Assembly (NCBI GenBank): GCA_003214355.1
Contig: QCLS01000006.1
Location: 1-64,000 of the forward strand
Origin: Prochlorococcus sp. AG-418-C09
GTDB lineage: Bacteria; Cyanobacteriota; Cyanobacteriia; PCC-6307; Cyanobiaceae
Length of the DNA stretch: 64,000 nucleotides
Direction of reading: 5' to 3'
The notes under the pieces were generated by a model, which saw nothing but the letters and a program-made list of their open reading frames with translations, did no database searches and had not been told where the DNA came from. A program made the position numbers and the translations under genes. Shown here piece after piece: positions 55,046 to 63,764 of the stretch; positions within the stretch are counted from its first letter, which is position 1, and every line of letters starts with the position of its first letter.

Positions 55046-56869
55046 ATGGGATTTGTTTCATTTTTTATTAATAATTTTGACGCTTCAATAACAGTTATTG
55101 TATTAATATTATCAATTGTTTTATTTATTAGAAATACTATAGCCCCTGAGTTAACAGGTTTATTGTGTGTCGCCATATTTATAGCTACTGGGGTACTAAC
55201 TCCTCAAAAGGCTTTATCAGGTTTTGGTAGTCCTGCCTTAATTACTCTTATGGGTTTATTTGCTGTTTCAACAGCATTATTTAAAAGTGGTGCTCTTGAT
55301 AGAGTGAGAGAATTAATTGCTTCTGACTGTATTAGGACCCCTAGAAGATTGATAGCTTTGCTTGGTTTCGTTATAGCTCCTATATCTGGAATAGTACCCA
55401 ATACACCAGTTGTTGCCTCTTTGCTGCCTTTAATAGAAAGTTGGTGTGAACGGAGAAATATCTCACCCTCGAAGGTATTATTACCTTTATCCTTTGCGAC
55501 TCTGTTAGGGGGGACTATAACTCTTTTGGGTAGTTCTGTGAATCTTCTGGTAAGTGATATTAGTCAGCAACTTGTTGATGCACAAGGAATTGCATATGGA
55601 CCTCTTGAATTATTCAGCTTAACTTCTATTGGTATTCCAGTTTGGCTTATTGGAACTACTTATATGATCTTTGTTTCTGATGCTCTTTTACCTGATAGAG
55701 GAAGAGCTAAAGACTTTAAGAATAATGCAAATATGAATATTTATTTTACTGAAGTAACTATTCCTTCTTCTTCAGAATTAGTTGGTCAATCTCTAAGGAA
55801 TAGTAGACTTCAGAGACGATTTGATGTTGATGTACTTGAATTACAACGTAATGGAAAAGCTATTTTACCTCCCCTCGCTGATAGAAGAATTCAGCCTGAA
55901 GACAGATTATTGATTAGAGTAACTAGAGCTGATTTATTGAGATTAGAACAGGAGCATACTATTTTGCTTGCAGAGAAGCCCATTGAGTTGAGGAAGGATA
56001 AATTCTTGTCTTCCGAGGAGGGTACTAAAACTTTTGAAGCATTGTTACCTGCCGGCTCTACTTTAGCTGGAGCAAGTTTAAGAGAATTAAGATTTAGACA
56101 AAGGCATAATGCTACTGTTTTAGCCCTTAGGCGAGGACAACAAACTGTTCAAGAAAGATTAGGCCAAGCACTGCTCAGAGCAGGAGATGTTTTATTAATT
56201 CAGGCTCCATTAGACTCTATAAGAGGTCTTCAATCAAGTAATGACTTGTTAATTCTGGATCAAGTCGAGGATGATCTTCCAGTTTTAAGTAAAAAACCAA
56301 TAGCAATAGCAATAGCAATATTGATGATTATATTGCCATCTATCTCTGATATTCCATTGGTTGGTTCAGTGCTTTTGTCTGTGATTGCAATGGTATTTTG
56401 TGGTTGTTTGCGACCTGCTGAAATCCAGAGATCAATTAGACTTGATGTGATTTTGCTATTGGGATCTCTTTCAAGTTTTAGTGTGGCTATGCAGTCTACA
56501 GGAATTGCAGATTTAATAGCTGTGAATTTGAATTTCTTACTTAATGGACTACCTTTATATTTCGCTTTGCTGGTTATTTTTTTAAGTACTGTTGTTTTGA
56601 CTCAATTCATCAGTAATGCAGCTTCAGTTGCATTAATTCTACCAGTTGTCATAGGATTTGCTTCTACATTAGAAATTTCTCCAGAAGCATTAATAATGAT
56701 AGTTCTTTTTGGTGCCAGTCAATCTTTTCTTACACCAATGGGATATCAAACCAACTTAATGGTTTATGGTCCTGGAAGATATAGATTCTTTGATGTGGCA
56801 AAGTATGGAATAGGATTAACTATTATTATGGCATTAACAATTCCAGCTCTCATAATTTTAAATTTTTGA
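55046..56869 (+). CDS. SLC13-type permease with two RCK_C (TrkA-C) domains
   Basis: A 607-residue transporter of the divalent anion/Na+ symporter superfamily. Twelve-odd membrane helices are split by a cytosolic insert (about 225-405) with two TrkA-C-like domains: VTIPSSSELVGQSLRNSRLQ and ALLPAGSTLAGASLRELRFR. The signature ISNAASVALILPVVI and an N-terminal IAPISGIVPNTPVVASLLPL resemble the SNT motifs of the family. Sulfate is the usual candidate substrate in cyanobacteria, but it is not proven here. It opens a cluster with ktrB and ktrA, 18 bases upstream of ktrB. Confidence 0.85.
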   Translation: MGFVSFFINNFDASITVIVLILSIVLFIRNTIAPELTGLLCVAIFIATGVLTPQKALSGFGSPALITLMGLFAVSTALFKSGALDRVRELIASDCIRTPRRLIALLGFVIAPISGIVPNTPVVASLLPLIESWCERRNISPSKVLLPLSFATLLGGTITLLGSSVNLLVSDISQQLVDAQGIAYGPLELFSLTSIGIPVWLIGTTYMIFVSDALLPDRGRAKDFKNNANMNIYFTEVTIPSSSELVGQSLRNSRLQRRFDVDVLELQRNGKAILPPLADRRIQPEDRLLIRVTRADLLRLEQEHTILLAEKPIELRKDKFLSSEEGTKTFEALLPAGSTLAGASLRELRFRQRHNATVLALRRGQQTVQERLGQALLRAGDVLLIQAPLDSIRGLQSSNDLLILDQVEDDLPVLSKKPIAIAIAILMIILPSISDIPLVGSVLLSVIAMVFCGCLRPAEIQRSIRLDVILLLGSLSSFSVAMQSTGIADLIAVNLNFLLNGLPLYFALLVIFLSTVVLTQFISNAASVALILPVVIGFASTLEISPEALIMIVLFGASQSFLTPMGYQTNLMVYGPGRYRFFDVAKYGIGLTIIMALTIPALIILNF

Positions 56870-56887
56870 AAATATTTTTATATTAAA

Positions 56888-58291
56888 GTGACATTCAATC
56901 AACCTGTTTTTACATTAAGAGATTTTTATAGGAAACTCACTGTCCCACAATTTACTATTGTTACTGGTTTAATAATTATTTTTCTAGGAACTCTTGTTTT
57001 GAGTGCGCCTTTTGCTTCGAACGAAAAGGTAGGGATTTGGGAAGCTTTTTTTACTGCTACTTCTGCGATTACAGTTACAGGTTTAACAATCATTGATATT
57101 GGTGAGGACTTAACTATTTTTGGTCAAATATTTTTAGCGTTTATGCTTCTTTCCGGTGGCCTTGGATTAATGGCAATTACTACTTTTTTACAAGGATTTG
57201 TTGTTAAAGGGACTAAATTAAGAACTAGATTAGATAAAGGAAACACATTGGACGAATTCGGTGTTGGAGGGATTGGAAGAACATTTAGAAGTATTGCAAT
57301 TACTGCAGCAACTATTATTTCCGTTGGAGCCATTATTTTATATTTTTTTGGCTTTGTTGATATCAAAGATCATGGGGACAGGCTTTGGAAATCAATATTT
57401 CATAGTATTTCTGCTTATAATAATGCCGGCTTTTCACTATGGTCTTCAAGTTTATATCAATACAGAGAGAGTTTTTTAGTGAATGCAGTATTTATTCTGC
57501 TAATTATTTTAGGTGGTTTAGGTTGGCGAGTTATTGATGATATATGGATTAATAGGAGAAATTTAAGTTACCGAAAATTAAGTTTGCATAGCAAATTAGT
57601 AATTAGAACAACCTTCTTTTTGATATTGATTGGCTCTATTGGCTTTTTTGTTACTGAATCTTTATTAAGTAGCCAATTTTTTTCAAGTTTAAATTTTTTT
57701 GAAAGATTGTTATCAGCATTATTTGAAACGGTAGGCGCTAGGACAGCGGGATTTACTAATTTTCCAATTTCTCTTTCTACAATTTCCGACACTGGACTTT
57801 TGCTTTTAATGACCTTAATGTTTATTGGGGCAAGCCCTGGAGGTACTGGCGGTGGAATAAAAACTACCACATTTATTGCATTAATGGCAGCTACACGATC
57901 TACTTTGAAAGGCCAAAAAGACGTAATTATTAGTAATAGACTAATTTCCGATAAAGTGATTTTAAAAGCTGTTGGTATTACTGTTGGTTCTTTGTTATTT
58001 GTTTTATTAATGGCGATGCTTTTAAGTACAACTAATACTTTTATAAACAATGAATCATTTACTTTTTTAGAGATGTTATTCACTTGTATATCTGCCTTCG
58101 CAACAGTAGGTTTTGATATCGGATTAACAAGCAAACTAAATCATTTTGGTCAATTTATTCTAATTATTGGTATGTTCGTAGGAAGGCTAGGAATTCTTTT
58201 GCTTTTGAGTGCTGTTTGGGATGCTCTTTACAAGAGTAGAATAAACAAACAAAAAAGAATTGGTTATCCCAAAGCTGATCTTTATGTTTAG
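56888..58291 (+). CDS. ktrB: Potassium/sodium transporter subunit KtrB (TrkH family)
   Basis: A 467-residue channel-like subunit of a Ktr/Trk cation uptake system. The four pore loops each show the glycine of the selectivity filter: TVTGL, NNAGF, RTAGF and TVGF. Eight to ten membrane helices are evident. KtrB usually imports K+ with Na+ and needs KtrA for gating; KtrA follows 12 bases downstream. The start is GTG at 56888. The first loop lacks the sequence typical of TrkH proper, so the KtrB name is chosen. Confidence 0.92.
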   Translation: MTFNQPVFTLRDFYRKLTVPQFTIVTGLIIIFLGTLVLSAPFASNEKVGIWEAFFTATSAITVTGLTIIDIGEDLTIFGQIFLAFMLLSGGLGLMAITTFLQGFVVKGTKLRTRLDKGNTLDEFGVGGIGRTFRSIAITAATIISVGAIILYFFGFVDIKDHGDRLWKSIFHSISAYNNAGFSLWSSSLYQYRESFLVNAVFILLIILGGLGWRVIDDIWINRRNLSYRKLSLHSKLVIRTTFFLILIGSIGFFVTESLLSSQFFSSLNFFERLLSALFETVGARTAGFTNFPISLSTISDTGLLLLMTLMFIGASPGGTGGGIKTTTFIALMAATRSTLKGQKDVIISNRLISDKVILKAVGITVGSLLFVLLMAMLLSTTNTFINNESFTFLEMLFTCISAFATVGFDIGLTSKLNHFGQFILIIGMFVGRLGILLLLSAVWDALYKSRINKQKRIGYPKADLYV

Positions 58292-58303
58292 TGATTATTA
58301 ATT

Positions 58304-59008
58304 ATGGCTGATTGGTGGCAATGGTCTCCTAGAAAAGAAAAAGAATCTCTTTCATTTGCTGTAGTAGGTGTAGGTAGATTTGGAACTGCGGTTTGTAGAG
58401 AACTGATTAGCAATGGTGCGGATGTTTTAGCTGCTGATTATTCCGAGAAGGCAATCGACGATTTGAGGCAGCTGGAGCCATCTATAGAGGCTAGAGTAGT
58501 TGATTGTACTGATGAAGAGTCTATGCGGGAATCTGGCTTGTTAGAGATGAATACATTAGTAGTTGGTATCAGTGAGCCAATAGAAGCAAGTATCACCACT
58601 ACACTAATAGCTAAAGATAGTGAAGGTACTAAAGTTAGCAGGGTGATTGCAAGGGCGACAAGTGATTTGCATGAAAAGATGTTGAAAAGAGTTGGAGCTG
58701 ATAAGGTAGTTTTCCCGTCAAGAATGCAGGGAGAAAGATTAGGATTAGAACTAGTTAGACCAAATTTAATTGAAAGATTGGAGCTGGATAATCAAACAGG
58801 TATTGACGAAATTAAAGTACCAGAAGAGTTTATAGGAAGATCACTGAGAGATTTAAACTTAAGAAAGAATTATCTTGTCAATGTATTAGCTGCAGGACCT
58901 GCAGAACAATTAACCGTCAATCCTCCTGCAAAATATATATTAGAGAGAGGCCATGTTTTAGTTGTGATGGGATTAATGGATGATCTTCAGAAATTACCTC
59001 AAATATAG
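58304..59008 (+). CDS. ktrA: Ktr/Trk system regulatory subunit KtrA
   Basis: A 234-residue RCK protein. The N-terminal TrkA-N domain binds nucleotide (VVGVGRFGTAVCRELI); the C-terminal TrkA-C domain spans about 150-230 (RSLRDLNLRKNYLVNVLA). It forms an octameric ring that gates KtrB. It is the last gene of the three-gene ion-transport cluster (permease, ktrB, ktrA). Spacing of 12 bases to ktrB supports one transcript. Confidence 0.94.
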   Translation: MADWWQWSPRKEKESLSFAVVGVGRFGTAVCRELISNGADVLAADYSEKAIDDLRQLEPSIEARVVDCTDEESMRESGLLEMNTLVVGISEPIEASITTTLIAKDSEGTKVSRVIARATSDLHEKMLKRVGADKVVFPSRMQGERLGLELVRPNLIERLELDNQTGIDEIKVPEEFIGRSLRDLNLRKNYLVNVLAAGPAEQLTVNPPAKYILERGHVLVVMGLMDDLQKLPQI

Positions 59009-59013
59009 TTTTT

Positions 59014-59313
59014 TTAATTATCAGGTTGCTTAGAGTACTTAATACGTTTTGGCATTCCTTTTAATCGTTTGATGCTTTGGTTTTCTAATTTATTCCTAAA
59101 TGTATCTGGATCTAATTTAGGAGGAGATACAAATCTTTCTTTACTGAAATGAGCTTTTATGCCTCTCTGAATCAAAACTTTAGCCATGTTGCTTACAGTT
59201 CTAGACTCTTCGTTTGCTAATGAAGTTAACTCTTCACACAAGGATTCTGGAAGGACAACTTGAATCCTTGGAGACTTAGGCTTCCCGTTAGTTGAATTTT
59301 GACGGATTGCCAT
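59014..59313 (-). CDS. Ribbon-helix-helix (CopG-like) protein
   Basis: A 99-residue protein. Residues about 13-50 fit the ribbon-helix-helix fold: PRIQVVLPESLCEELTSLAN (beta strand and first helix), then ESRTVSNMAKVLIQRGI (second helix). RHH proteins bind DNA as dimers, often at inverted repeats, and many autoregulate. The C-terminus is basic. There is no adjacent toxin gene, so an orphan regulator is more likely than an antitoxin. An inverted repeat lies just upstream of its start. Confidence 0.8.
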   Translation of the reverse strand: MAIRQNSTNGKPKSPRIQVVLPESLCEELTSLANEESRTVSNMAKVLIQRGIKAHFSKERFVSPPKLDPDTFRNKLENQSIKRLKGMPKRIKYSKQPDN

Positions 59314-59343
59314 GGATATCAGATCTTAACTGTTACTCAATAT

Positions 59344-59380
59344 TATACACAGTTAGTCAAGGATACTATCTTTGTGTATA
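59344..59380. promoter_or_regulatory. Inverted repeat between divergent small genes, possible RHH operator
   Basis: TATACACA at 59344-59351 and TGTGTATA at 59373-59380 form a perfect 8-bp inverted repeat separated by 21 bases, extending imperfectly outwards. It lies between the start of the RHH gene (59313) and the divergent gene at 59428, where an autoregulatory site would be expected. The link is inference. Confidence 0.45.
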
Positions 59381-59427
59381 TTATTAATAGGGATTAATAG
59401 CCTAATTTTATTTTTATTCATCCGATC

Positions 59428-59754
59428 ATGAAAAACACAGCTAAGCTAATTTCCAAGAAAGATATGGTAATTAAACAAAGTAAAACAATTTTGAAGTCTC
59501 ATGCATCTTACAAAAAGAGTAGTGATGTATTGGTATCTGCAGTAATTAGCCCTTACTTATTAACTCATCTGCATCAAATCTTACAGAAATCTGAATTTAA
59601 AGCAAAAAAAGATGGAAGGCTATCACATGCTGCCAATTTTGCAAAACTAAGAAAAGTACTTTGTTCTGATGCCAGAAGTATGGAAGATGCCTCTGCTAAG
59701 GAGATTAGAGATCCCCAAAAAGATTCTTACGATAACGAGCAGAATGTCGCATAA
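59428..59754 (+). CDS. Hypothetical basic protein (108 residues)
   Basis: This 108-residue protein has a basic N-terminus (KNTAKLISKKDMVIKQSKTI), a central SAVISPYLLTHLHQILQKSEF that looks helical, and a charged C-terminal tail. No domain is recognised. It is divergent from the RHH gene with the inverted repeat in between, so shared regulation is possible. The gene is 37 bases upstream of the Nif11-like gene. Confidence 0.65.
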   Translation: MKNTAKLISKKDMVIKQSKTILKSHASYKKSSDVLVSAVISPYLLTHLHQILQKSEFKAKKDGRLSHAANFAKLRKVLCSDARSMEDASAKEIRDPQKDSYDNEQNVA

Positions 59755-59791
59755 AGGAATATTGTAGTGAAATGTATTTTTAATTAGCTCA

Positions 59792-60022
59792 ATGTCTACT
59801 AATGCAGAAAAACTTTATGCTTTAATTTCTAAAGATCCAGATAAAAAAAATAATTTATTTAAGACAGCATTAACTAATCCTAAGTCTGCATTACAAAAAA
59901 TTTGCGAAATTGGTGATGAGAATAATCTTAAAGTATCTAAAGAAGAAGTTATTGAATATTTAAGCACCTTAGATGATTTAGCAACAAAATTATGGTTAAT
60001 TAAGGTTAGGGGAGGGCTCTAG
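59792..60022 (+). CDS. Nif11-like leader-type protein without core peptide
   Basis: A 76-residue protein resembling the Nif11-like leader family of ribosomally made peptide precursors: an N-terminal helix EKLYALISKDPDKKNNL, an ALQKICEIGDENNLKVSKEE section (the I/A-x-x-G-x-x-L/F-x-x-E-E pattern), and a C-terminus KVRGGL. The double glycine at the very end is where such leaders are normally cleaved, but here only Leu follows before the stop, so no core peptide is encoded. No modifying enzyme or peptide exporter lies nearby. It may be a stand-alone Nif11 protein. Its 3' end overlaps the convergent gene by 27 bases. Confidence 0.55.
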   Translation: MSTNAEKLYALISKDPDKKNNLFKTALTNPKSALQKICEIGDENNLKVSKEEVIEYLSTLDDLATKLWLIKVRGGL

Positions 60023-60163
60023 AGCATTTATTTCTAAGTTCTCAATAGGTGTATTTCTTCTATCATAACCACCCCCACCAGCTAAAGTCCAAAAGAACCA
60101 ATAACTTGGAATAGCAAGTCCAGCTGCAATAAAAATAACTACTATTTGTTCTATACGTTTCAT
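59996..60163 (-). CDS. 55-residue single-pass membrane protein
   Basis: ATG at 60163 gives MKRIEQIVVIFIAAGLAIPS and one membrane helix, then FWTLAGGGGYDRRNTPIENL and a polar end. The positive N-terminus and the Gly-rich GGGGYDRR after the helix are regular enough to suggest a real conserved protein. It is convergent with the Nif11-like gene and divergent from the ABC-F gene. No family recognised. Confidence 0.65.
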   Translation of the reverse strand: MKRIEQIVVIFIAAGLAIPSYWFFWTLAGGGGYDRRNTPIENLEINALEPSPNLN

Positions 60164-60234
60164 AAGTTAATTTTATTCTACAAAGCTACATTTAGTAAAA
60201 ACCTATTTATTATTGGAACATACTATTTTTAAAA

Positions 60235-61851
60235 GTGATCAGATTAGAAAACATAAGTAAAATATATGCGACTGATGTAGTTTTGAAAGATATTAACTGG
60301 GAAGTTAAAACAGGAGACAAAATTGGTTTGGTTGGATCAAATGGAGCAGGTAAAACGACTCAATTAAGAATCTTAATAGGAGATGAAGAACAAACGTCTG
60401 GTTTTATAAGGAAAGAGGGAAATCCAAAAATTGCTTATTTAAAGCAGGAATTTGAATTTCAATTTAAAAATACACTCAGACAAGAATTGGAGGGCTCTTT
60501 TACAGAAATTCAAGCAATATCCTCAGAACTATTCAAGATTGAACAAAAACTAAAATTAACAGAACTCATTAATAATAAAAAGGAGTTAGATTTCTTAATT
60601 AATAAATTAGGCATTTATCAGAGGAAATATGAATTATTAGGAGGTTATCAAATGAAATCAGAAGTAGAAAAAGTATTACCAGTTTTGGGATTTTCAATAT
60701 CTGATGCTGATCAATTGGTAGAAAATTTTTCTGGAGGATGGCAAATGAAAATAGCCTTAGGAAAAATAATTTTGCAAAAGCCAGACTTGATATTGTTAGA
60801 TGAGCCTACAAATCATTTAGATTTAGACACAATAAAATGGCTTGAAGAATATTTATTATCTATTAAGACAGCAATCATTTTAATAAGTCACGATAGATAT
60901 CTATTAGATAAATTATGCAATAAGATTATTTTTATTGAAGATGGAGTGTCTAGTACATATAGTGGTAATTATTCTAATTTCATAGATAAGAAGGCTTTAG
61001 ATGAAAAGGCTAAAAATAAAGCTTATCAATTACAACAAAAGTCCCTTGAATCTCAAAAAAAATATATAGAAAGATTTAGAGCTAGTGCAACAAGAAGTAC
61101 TCAGGCTAAAAGTAGAGAGAAACAGATTGACAAGATTGAGAAGATTAGCGAATCTATAAAAATAAAACAGACTCCTTCATTTAATTTTGCAGAATCTTCT
61201 AGCTCAGGAAAAGAAATTTTAGATATTAAAAATCTTTGTCATAGTTATGATGATAATTTAATTTTTTTTGAAGCTAATTTGAAGGTTAATTCCGGAGATA
61301 AAATTGCTTTTTTAGGTCCTAACGGATCAGGAAAGTCTACTCTTTTTAAATTGATTATGAAAAGATTAAAGCCTGAGCTGGGTGAAATTTATTTGGGTAA
61401 CCATAATTTAATAACAAGTTATTACGAACAAAATCAAGCTGAAGCTTTAGAGCTTGATAAAACAGTTTTAGAATTAATGTTTAAGAATTTACCTAATTGG
61501 TCTCAACAGCGTGTCAGATCCTTTTTGGGAGGATTTGGATTTAAAGGGGAGTCAGTATTTAAAAAAGTGATCAATTTGAGCGGTGGCGAAAAAGCAAGGC
61601 TTGCTTTGGCTTTAATTGTTATTAGACCTAGTAATGTAATGTTTCTCGATGAGCCTACAAATCATCTTGATATGAAATCTAAAGAAAATTTAGAGCTAGC
61701 TCTAAAAAAATATAAAGGTACAATTTTCTTGATATCACATGATAGATATTTCATTTCTAAAGTGGCAAATCGAATTGTTGAAATTAAAGATTTTCAATTT
61801 CGTTCTTTTAACGGAGACTATGAATATTATTTACATAAAAAAGATATTTGA
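60235..61851 (+). CDS. ABC-F family ATPase (ribosome-associated translation factor)
   Basis: A 538-residue protein with two ABC ATPase domains and no membrane segment. Domain 1: Walker A GSNGAGKTTQLR, signature NFSGGWQMKIALG, Walker B ILLDEPTNHLD. Domain 2: GPNGSGKSTLFK, signature LSGGEKARLALAL, Walker B MFLDEPTNHLD. The basic linker (about 255-310) between them fits the P-site tRNA interaction motif region of ABC-F proteins, which act on the ribosome (EttA/Uup/YbiT relatives). Subtype is not certain. The start is GTG at 60235. Confidence 0.93.
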   Translation: MIRLENISKIYATDVVLKDINWEVKTGDKIGLVGSNGAGKTTQLRILIGDEEQTSGFIRKEGNPKIAYLKQEFEFQFKNTLRQELEGSFTEIQAISSELFKIEQKLKLTELINNKKELDFLINKLGIYQRKYELLGGYQMKSEVEKVLPVLGFSISDADQLVENFSGGWQMKIALGKIILQKPDLILLDEPTNHLDLDTIKWLEEYLLSIKTAIILISHDRYLLDKLCNKIIFIEDGVSSTYSGNYSNFIDKKALDEKAKNKAYQLQQKSLESQKKYIERFRASATRSTQAKSREKQIDKIEKISESIKIKQTPSFNFAESSSSGKEILDIKNLCHSYDDNLIFFEANLKVNSGDKIAFLGPNGSGKSTLFKLIMKRLKPELGEIYLGNHNLITSYYEQNQAEALELDKTVLELMFKNLPNWSQQRVRSFLGGFGFKGESVFKKVINLSGGEKARLALALIVIRPSNVMFLDEPTNHLDMKSKENLELALKKYKGTIFLISHDRYFISKVANRIVEIKDFQFRSFNGDYEYYLHKKDI

Positions 61852-61997
61852 TTAGTTCGATGATTTAGGTACTTTTCTCTATATATATCTAATTTCTTTT
61901 AAATAACTTTACATTCGCATAGGCAAGATCACTTATTTATCTTTACAGATTCAATTATGTTTGATTAATGTAATTACTACATAAAAATTAAAAAAAA

Positions 61998-62147
61998 ATG
62001 TTTAGACCTAAGGATGAATTTTCGTCAAACAATTCAATGAATACAGATCCAGTAGAACATTACTTTGAATGCATCTCATCTTGCGATATTTCAGATGGAA
62101 AATGTATATCTAAATGCGTCGAGATTCTTAGAGAGTGTGAAGCTTAA
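61998..62147 (+). CDS. Cysteine-rich small protein (49 residues)
   Basis: ATG at 61998; the second half reads HYFECISSCDISDGKCISKC then VEILRECEA, with five cysteines within 24 residues (C-x3-C-x6-C-x3-C-x6-C). The two CxxxC pairs suggest helical hairpin disulfides or a metal site, like twin-CX3C proteins. No signal peptide. A clear gene-like frame ends 13 bases before the convergent htrA stop. Function unknown. Confidence 0.6.
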   Translation: MFRPKDEFSSNNSMNTDPVEHYFECISSCDISDGKCISKCVEILRECEA

Positions 62148-62160
62148 GAATTAATTTTCT

Positions 62161-63312
62161 TTATAAATCACGTATGTCGATAGGTTGGACTTTGATAGTT
62201 AGAAATTCGTTTCTTCTTCTAATAAGAATAATAGCAATACTATGAATCCCATTATCTGTAATAGCATCAACTACATCTGATGGATTATATATTTCTTCCT
62301 GATTAATCTCTAATATAACGTCATTTATAAGTATCCCACTTTTTTCCGCAGGGCTATTAGGGACTACGTACCCAACTTTAACTTCTGTTTGTGTCATATC
62401 TTCAGATATTTCAGCAATGAGGCTAATACCAATCATTGGATGTATAACCATCCCATTATTTATTAATTCATAAGCTATTTCTTTTGCTTCATTTATAGGG
62501 ATTGCAAAACCTAAGCCTGCTCCTGGACCTTCTCTAATTAGGGTATTAATTCCTATAACCTCTCCCAATGAATTAATTAGTGGACCGCCTGAATTGCCTG
62601 GATTAATAGCTGCATCTGTTTGTATGAGATCTACTTTTAAATCATATAATCCTAATTCAGAAACATCGCGCTTGATATTACTAATAATTCCAAGAGTAAC
62701 TGTATTTTCTAATCCGAATGGGTTACCAACTGCAATTGCCCAGTCTCCCACTTTAATGTTATCTGAATCACCAAGAATAGCTTTGGGCCAAGGCCCATCA
62801 CCTTCTAATTCAATTACTGCTATATCTGTAAGCAAGTCTAAACCTATAACTTTCCCTTCAACTTTTCTACCATCTGCTAGACCAATTATTAATCTATCTG
62901 AATCGCTAACAACATGTGCATTGGTCATTACAAGACCATCTTCAAAAATAAATCCACTTCCTTGTCCCTCTTCTATTCTTGGTTCAGTTTCATACGGAAA
63001 TTCTTTACCAAATAATTTTTCAAAATAGGGATCAAGTAGTGATGTGGGATCTTCCGAAGAGTCATTTCTCTCCAGAACTCTTACAGTATCAATAGTTACT
63101 ACAGATGGTCCAGCTATCTCTATTGCAGTTGTAATAAATGAATTAGTAACGATTAAGCGATTTGTTTGATTTACTTTTTCATCAATAGAAAAAGAAAGTA
63201 TTGAATTGTTTGCAGAACAGTTGAACAATATTGTTAAGGCAAAAAATAATCTTGCAGGGAAAACTTTTGTTTTTTTTACTAATTTCAGATGCTCGAAGGA
63301 GAAAAAACTCAT
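62161..63312 (-). CDS. HtrA/DegP-type serine protease with PDZ domain
   Basis: A 383-residue trypsin-like envelope protease. An N-terminal hydrophobic segment (about 20-32, ALTILFNCSA) fits a signal peptide, possibly a lipoprotein-like Cys at 32. The catalytic triad is H133 in VMTNAHVVSD, D163 in LLTDIAVIE and S241 in NPGNSGGPL. One PDZ domain follows (about 295-383). Cyanobacterial HtrA, HhoA and HhoB degrade damaged proteins during light and heat stress; which of the three this is cannot be decided. Confidence 0.93.
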   Translation of the reverse strand: MSFFSFEHLKLVKKTKVFPARLFFALTILFNCSANNSILSFSIDEKVNQTNRLIVTNSFITTAIEIAGPSVVTIDTVRVLERNDSSEDPTSLLDPYFEKLFGKEFPYETEPRIEEGQGSGFIFEDGLVMTNAHVVSDSDRLIIGLADGRKVEGKVIGLDLLTDIAVIELEGDGPWPKAILGDSDNIKVGDWAIAVGNPFGLENTVTLGIISNIKRDVSELGLYDLKVDLIQTDAAINPGNSGGPLINSLGEVIGINTLIREGPGAGLGFAIPINEAKEIAYELINNGMVIHPMIGISLIAEISEDMTQTEVKVGYVVPNSPAEKSGILINDVILEINQEEIYNPSDVVDAITDNGIHSIAIILIRRRNEFLTIKVQPIDIRDL

Positions 63313-63466
63313 TATTACAGAATTCGGTATATTGTGATATTTTTAGAGACCCCTTTAATGATAACTAAAAAATTAATTAAAAAATTTTTCTAAATAATTA
63401 TTTTTCAGGTTAGTATAGTTATAGTTACTATTAACTTAAAAGATACAAGACAATAAATTAAATTAA

Positions 63467-63727
63467 ATGACTTTTTTATTTCCGCTTATTTATGCTTCCG
63501 CTATTATTTTTTTGATATGGAAAGCTTTTAAAGTTATGTCTAATGGATGGGGTTTAACAAATGCAAATAAAACAGAATCTTTTACAAAATCCCCAATAGC
63601 TAAAAAATATACCATTCATCCTGAACTTCTTGATAAATCTGGGAATATCACTGATGAAGAACTCCTTACTGTAAGATTCTCAAATGACAGTGATTCTACT
63701 CTTGAAAAAGGTAGTACTTCTGATTAA
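63467..63727 (+). CDS. DUF2973 family membrane-anchored protein
   Basis: An 86-residue protein with an N-terminal membrane helix (FLFPLIYASAIIFLIWKAF) and the segment YTIHPELLDKSGNITDEELLTVRF, which is the cyanobacterial DUF2973 signature (HPE-LLD-x-G-x-x-T-x-E-E-L-L-x-V-x-F). The last 20 residues are Ser/Asp-rich. Function unknown. It is divergent from htrA and followed after 37 bases by another conserved gene. Confidence 0.85.
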   Translation: MTFLFPLIYASAIIFLIWKAFKVMSNGWGLTNANKTESFTKSPIAKKYTIHPELLDKSGNITDEELLTVRFSNDSDSTLEKGSTSD

Positions 63728-63764
63728 AGAAATGTTACGTGTTCAATTTATTTGAGGAAAAGAT

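Noticed and set aside
57568-58134. 188-residue minus-strand frame inside ktrB
   Set aside because: It lies wholly antisense to the pore-loop region of ktrB and has the Ile/Val/Lys-rich look of an antisense shadow.
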